Assembly (NCBI GenBank): GCA_964594115.1
Contig: CAZQLD010000002.1
Location: 1 to 64,000 of the forward strand
Length of the DNA: 64,000 nucleotides
From: MFWN01 sp964594115
GTDB taxonomy: Archaea; Nanobdellota; Nanobdellia; Pacearchaeales; GW2011-AR1
Direction: 5' to 3'
In this document: positions 60,410 through 64,000 of the stretch, in pieces
Numbering within the stretch: position 1 is the first letter of the stretch
How the letters are laid out: every line of letters begins with the position of its first letter
Notes under the pieces: generated by a model
What the model was told of the DNA's origin: nothing
The model's database searches: none
Seen by the model: the letters and a program-made list of their open reading frames with translations, nothing else
Translations under genes and position numbers: made by a program

Positions 60410-61563
60410 TCTAGTATAGATTTAATAGGTTTATTTAATATAAACTTTTCTATATTTTTTCTAGCTTCAGGTAATCTTTTTTGATGGTCTGAAAGCCAGT
60501 CTGTTACTTCCTCTATCCCGTATTTTTTACACTCTCCACAAAGCATTGCTCCTGAAGCGCATTGTTCAGCAACATGATTATCTTGTTCAAAATGATACCT
60601 TCTTATAGACTCTATTGGGCATATTTCTGGGACTCCTCCATGTTCTTTTTGGAAGCGGGCTATTGGACTCCCCCCTGTATAGGCACGTTTAAGAATTCTT
60701 TCTGCCTTTTCTGGAGGGTCGGTTAGAAAAATAGCAGAGTCTTGCCTGCTTGAAGCCATTTTTCCTTTTCCATCAAATCCCCATAAAAATTTTGTTATGA
60801 GTTCTGCAGGAGGAATAAATCCTTTTCTTTCTGCTACATCTCTTGCTAATAGGATATAAGGATGCTGGTCTATTCCTACTGGAACAAGGGTTGGTTTTTT
60901 TCCTCCGAATTCCGCATATTGTGGAAGAAGAATTTGAGCTAATTGAACTGCTGCTCTGTAAAACAGGGTTCCTGGATTTTCAGTATCAGTTCTTTCATTA
61001 AACCCGAAGACTTTAAGTGCTTTATTTAGTGTGAGTTTATCTGATAAGTCCATAGCAACATTATAAATTGAGGGATAATCAGAATCCACAAAAATATTAG
61101 TTTTTTCAGGGTCAAAACCCATTGCAATAATGCTTGGTATAACTTGTTCATAAGCAATTTTTCTAGATTCTGCAAGACTTTTTGTTTTTCCTACAACAAA
61201 GCTTTCATCATTTGTTAAAGGAATAAAGAGGTCTGCTCCTTGTTTTTGCATCCATAAAAGCTCATCAAATATAGCTTTATGGCCAAAATGTAAGGGTCCT
61301 GAAGGATTTAATCCAGATATAACTGCCCAGGTTTGTTTATTTGCTATTGCTTCTGCAATCATCTCTAGGTCTCTGTGTGCAAAAGTTATGTTCATTTTCA
61401 TATACTTGCTTGGATTAGGGCAATACTTAACAAATCTGATAATTGTTTTTAGTCCAGACTCTGCTATTTTCTGAGGATAATAAGCTTCTTCTTTTTCTTT
61501 AAGCTTAAGCTTTGCCTTATGGTCTTTTTTAGCTATTTTTTCTAAATCTATTTTATCTGTCAT
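60406..61563 (-). CDS. trpS: Tryptophan--tRNA ligase (archaeal/eukaryotic type)
   Basis: A 385-residue class I synthetase. It has SGLNPSGPLHFGHK (HIGH-type, about 85-98), LVPVGIDQHPYILLARDVAE (about 227-246) and GKMASSRQDSAIFLTD (KMSKS-type, Lys-Met-Ala-Ser-Ser), and a Cys-containing LCGECKKYGIEEV near the end, all typical of archaeal TrpRS. The KMSAS of most relatives is KMASS here. It overlaps the downstream chorismate mutase gene by 4 nt and the upstream M28-like gene by 11 nt. Confidence 0.92.
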   Translation of the reverse strand: MTDKIDLEKIAKKDHKAKLKLKEKEEAYYPQKIAESGLKTIIRFVKYCPNPSKYMKMNITFAHRDLEMIAEAIANKQTWAVISGLNPSGPLHFGHKAIFDELLWMQKQGADLFIPLTNDESFVVGKTKSLAESRKIAYEQVIPSIIAMGFDPEKTNIFVDSDYPSIYNVAMDLSDKLTLNKALKVFGFNERTDTENPGTLFYRAAVQLAQILLPQYAEFGGKKPTLVPVGIDQHPYILLARDVAERKGFIPPAELITKFLWGFDGKGKMASSRQDSAIFLTDPPEKAERILKRAYTGGSPIARFQKEHGGVPEICPIESIRRYHFEQDNHVAEQCASGAMLCGECKKYGIEEVTDWLSDHQKRLPEARKNIEKFILNKPIKSILE

Positions 61564-62341
61564 TTTCTATATTTTGTAATAATCCCAAAATAAATTTTAT
61601 ATTTTGGTTTATTAGGTTTATGTTTACATTTGAAATATCATCTTTTGTTGTCTGCATTTTGTGCCAAGACCCTTCATCATATCTTGTTAATACACTAGCT
61701 TCCAAGCCTAATTTTAAGAATGAAATGTTGTCTGCATTTGGGCTATTAGGAAGTAATGGGATAGTTATGTTTTTTGATTTAGCATGGTTTATGATTAATT
61801 TATTAAGTTTTTGACTATTCTCATATTTTTTCCCAGTTTTCTCAAAAACTTGAAAATTACCCTTGCCAACTGCTTGGACTATTATTGTTCCATTGTAAGA
61901 ATCTATAAATTCGATTTCTTTGTTAAGAATATGTTCTAAAAATAATTCAGAACCTGGTTTAAATTCAGGATTTCTTCTGTTTTTGGCTATAAGATCAGTG
62001 TCAAGACCTGCATCAAAATAAATTAGCCTTATATTTACTGGAAATTGCGAACCAATCAGTTTTTCAGATAATCCTAAGAGAGTAATAACTCCACTAGAAT
62101 TATTATTTGCTGAAGGCATTCTTTCAAAAGTGTCATAATTTGCTGTTAACCATAATTCTTTCTTATGGTTGTAATTGAATGCAACAGAAAGATGAACATC
62201 TACTCCTCTTGGAGAATCTAGAGAATAGATAGTGGGTTTTAGTCCTAGTGAAGCAAGTTCCTCTTTAATAACCCCAAGTCTTTCAGAAGTATTTTTTTCA
62301 ATAAGTTTTTTTAGTGTTTGATAGTGATTATTTTGTGCCAT
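61553..62341 (-). CDS. M28 peptidase-like protein, metal site degenerate
   Basis: A 262-residue protein with the M28 zinc-aminopeptidase fold pattern, but key residues are changed. Where active enzymes have AHYD and AxDNASG, this has ANYDTF and SANNNSSG, so the first His and the bridging Asp are Asn; the catalytic Glu-Glu pair is replaced (YFDAGLDTD). The later His (GSWHKMQTTKDD) remains. I chose the ATG at 62341, 1 nt past the upstream stop, over one at 62362. Loss of catalysis is likely; a binding role is inference. Confidence 0.7.
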   Translation of the reverse strand: MAQNNHYQTLKKLIEKNTSERLGVIKEELASLGLKPTIYSLDSPRGVDVHLSVAFNYNHKKELWLTANYDTFERMPSANNNSSGVITLLGLSEKLIGSQFPVNIRLIYFDAGLDTDLIAKNRRNPEFKPGSELFLEHILNKEIEFIDSYNGTIIVQAVGKGNFQVFEKTGKKYENSQKLNKLIINHAKSKNITIPLLPNSPNADNISFLKLGLEASVLTRYDEGSWHKMQTTKDDISNVNINLINQNIKFILGLLQNIENDR

Positions 62342-62342
62342 T

Positions 62343-63347
62343 TTAAAATTTTGATAACACATTAGTTTCTAGGGACTGTGAAACTTTTTCTTTTAATTGA
62401 TTAGGATTTATGTTTCCAGAATAAAATTCTTGTGCCAAAGTAACTGGTGAATCATTTTTTTCTAATCTTTTTCTTGCCATTTCACAAATTAATCCTATAT
62501 CTAATACAGGATTTGGAAGTTCTGGATTAGTTGATATAAATGAGCTATTAATTAGTTCTTTTGCATAGTCTAATTGGGTTCTTCCCACCAATATTCTGTG
62601 ATTTTGGAGTCTTTTACTTCCTCCTTTATAAGCTGTTATTCCGTGATGTTCTATTCCTTTATTAGAGAAAAAATAATCCCATTTTTTTCCTAATGGAAAA
62701 GTCGGAGTTAAAAACAAGGATATTAATCCTCTTGAATTTTCTATTTTTGCTATTTGTCTTGCAATAGTATCATATAAATCTTCTCTTGGAGGGCCTACTT
62801 TTATATCAAGCCCCATAATAGTTGTTATTTCATCAAAAGAGTACATAAACCCTTTTGCTCTTTCTAGTTCTAGTTTAGATTTAGGTACACTTTTTTCAAT
62901 TTTTGCCATTAAGCCAGAATTTGCTTTACAAATCTCCATTACTTTTTTTAATTCTGTTTGAAATGCTTTTGTGTTAATATAATCACTCATTTTCAATACT
63001 TTTAGATTTGTTTTGTATATTTTATTTACAGCAAGAACAAAAGCTGCTCTTCCTTCTCCTAATCTTTTGTATTTATGTTCAAGTTCTGGAGAAACATTTC
63101 TGCATGCTGCACTATCTGCAACCAGAATTGTAGGTTCTGCTTTAAATCCTTCTTGTGTTAAAGACTGAGCCAGATTTGCAACAAAAAAATAGTATTTCAT
63201 ACTATCAATAGTATGGCCTGTATGATCATAAGTTTCTCCATAAAATAGTTTAATTGGAGATACTTCTTTTGCTCTTGTTAGAATCTTTTTTATACTGGGA
63301 GTTTTTAGGACAATTCCTTTTTGAGATAATAAAGATTGTGGTTTCAT
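62343..63347 (-). CDS. Unrecognised protein with HxGH-like motif (paralogue of the next gene)
   Basis: A 334-residue protein. Near residue 41 it has YDHTGHTIDSMKYYF, an HxGH motif like the HIGH signature of class I nucleotidyltransferases and synthetases, then ILVADSAACRNV. In the middle, IKVGPPREDLYDTIARQIAK is echoed by IKVGPKSEIFYDFVAREFFE in the next gene upstream, so the two are tandem paralogues. A C-terminal helical part follows. I do not recognise the family. It lies in the same operon as TrpRS and chorismate mutase. Confidence 0.65.
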   Translation of the reverse strand: MKPQSLLSQKGIVLKTPSIKKILTRAKEVSPIKLFYGETYDHTGHTIDSMKYYFFVANLAQSLTQEGFKAEPTILVADSAACRNVSPELEHKYKRLGEGRAAFVLAVNKIYKTNLKVLKMSDYINTKAFQTELKKVMEICKANSGLMAKIEKSVPKSKLELERAKGFMYSFDEITTIMGLDIKVGPPREDLYDTIARQIAKIENSRGLISLFLTPTFPLGKKWDYFFSNKGIEHHGITAYKGGSKRLQNHRILVGRTQLDYAKELINSSFISTNPELPNPVLDIGLICEMARKRLEKNDSPVTLAQEFYSGNINPNQLKEKVSQSLETNVLSKF

Positions 63348-63399
63348 TTTATTAACTATAAAGTAATTACATATTTAAAAATATATTGGTTTTAGAATA

Positions 63400-64000
63400 T
63401 TACTCAAGTCTGTATGGCATCCTGCTTGTCTTTGTTAAGAACTGGTGATATCCTTCTACAGCCTGTTCTCTTAGTGCTTGCTGGTCTAATTTTGGAAGTG
63501 TACTAAAATCTGTTTGAGATATTTCTTTTCTTAAGCGATGGCCTGCAAGATCTGCTGTGACTATTAAATTTACTAAAGCTCTTTTGTCTGTAGTTGTTCT
63601 TATAAGTTCTATAACCTCTTTGGGGTCATCATTTAAAGGGTCTATTCTATAATCTCCTAGGCCTTTGCTATTTTTCTTATAAGGCAAAACCCCAAATTTA
63701 TTTACCCAAGCTCTTTCTCCTTCAGGAATCTCAGGATTTCCAAAAGGCAGGCAGTTTGTTAGGTGGATTGCAATATATTTTTCAAATCCTATTTGTTCAA
63801 AAAACTCTCTTGCAACAAAATCATAAAATATTTCAGATTTTGGCCCAACTTTAATATTAGTTTTTAGGGTTTGTATTGTTGCAAGTTCTTCTAAAGGATA
63901 ATTTATAGCTTCTGGATTTTCTCTTCTATCTTCAGGAATAGCTAGTAGAACTTTCTCTTTAAACTCAGGATTTAATTTGATTTCTTCTTTTAATCTTTTT
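63400..64000 (-). CDS. Unrecognised protein, paralogue of 62343 (5' end outside window)
   Basis: The visible 199 residues are the C-terminal part; the frame is open to the window edge, so a TTG at 63687 that could be taken for a start is internal. It shares the IKVGP-x3-E-x2-YD-x3-AR block with the 62343 protein, followed by a similar HLTNCLPFG segment (the other has FLTPTFPLG). No Cys motif or TM is seen. It is the first visible gene of the operon running down to the chorismate mutase. Confidence 0.65.
   Translation of the reverse strand, partial: KRLKEEIKLNPEFKEKVLLAIPEDRRENPEAINYPLEELATIQTLKTNIKVGPKSEIFYDFVAREFFEQIGFEKYIAIHLTNCLPFGNPEIPEGERAWVNKFGVLPYKKNSKGLGDYRIDPLNDDPKEVIELIRTTTDKRALVNLIVTADLAGHRLRKEISQTDFSTLPKLDQQALREQAVEGYHQFLTKTSRMPYRLE

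Noticed and set aside
63400..63687. 95-residue gene starting at 63687
   Set aside because: The supposed start is a TTG inside a frame that stays open to the window edge; it is the C-terminal part of a larger gene.

Overview
The window is AT-rich, densely packed archaeal DNA, most like a small-genome DPANN archaeon (Woesearchaeota/Pacearchaeota-like). This placement is inferred from gene content. The evidence is archaeal replication and expression machinery (RfcL, RfcS, PolX, Rpo7, Spt4, eS24, eS31, eL41, Rpp30, archaeal UMP kinase, archaeal PheRS and TrpRS), introns at tRNA position 37/38, TATA boxes centred about 24-27 nt before many ATGs (leaderless genes), AbrB-PhoU regulators, and large Ig-repeat surface proteins with glycine-run linkers.

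Layout. 1-5 kb: replication and repair (rfcL partial, polX, a hydrolase, rfcS) plus a tiny eL41 gene. 5-11.5 kb: two AbrB-PhoU regulators, each divergent from a small gene set preceded by the same promoter element; sugar-nucleotide enzymes lie between them. 11.5-14.3 kb: tRNA-Gln, intron-containing tRNA-Glu and a wHTH-MNT/HEPN toxin-antitoxin-like pair. 14.4-21.7 kb: a glycosyltransferase and exported or membrane proteins. 21.8-31.2 kb: intron-containing tRNA-Thr, a pheS-MazG-ASCH-MazG-pheT operon, Memo-like protein, Rpp30, UMP kinase, DUF357 and YjbQ. 31.4-47.5 kb: a cell-surface island. 47.6-58 kb: intronless tRNA-Trp, PIN proteins, adenylate kinase, a Cys-rich secreted protein and an rpo7-spt4-eS24-eS31 operon. 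58-64 kb: ScpA, then a compact reverse-strand operon with a eukaryotic-type chorismate mutase, TrpRS, a degenerate M28-like protein and two unrecognised tandem paralogues, the last cut by the window edge.

Most exciting region: 31.4-47.5 kb. A single 3671-residue ORF joins a short basic N-terminus, one membrane segment, about 3100 residues of probably extracellular repeats, a second membrane segment and an intact HerA/FtsK/VirD4-like ATPase. Around it lie a pilin-like protein, coiled-coil and Pro/Lys-rich proteins, a mucin-like membrane protein with a cytoplasmic coiled coil, and a protein resembling only the N-terminal domain of VirB11/CpaF secretion ATPases. I propose an ATP-driven surface attachment or transfer apparatus; its function is inference.

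The second striking point is the chorismate mutase at 59.7-60.4 kb, which keeps the yeast Aro7 catalytic residues and sits in an operon with TrpRS.
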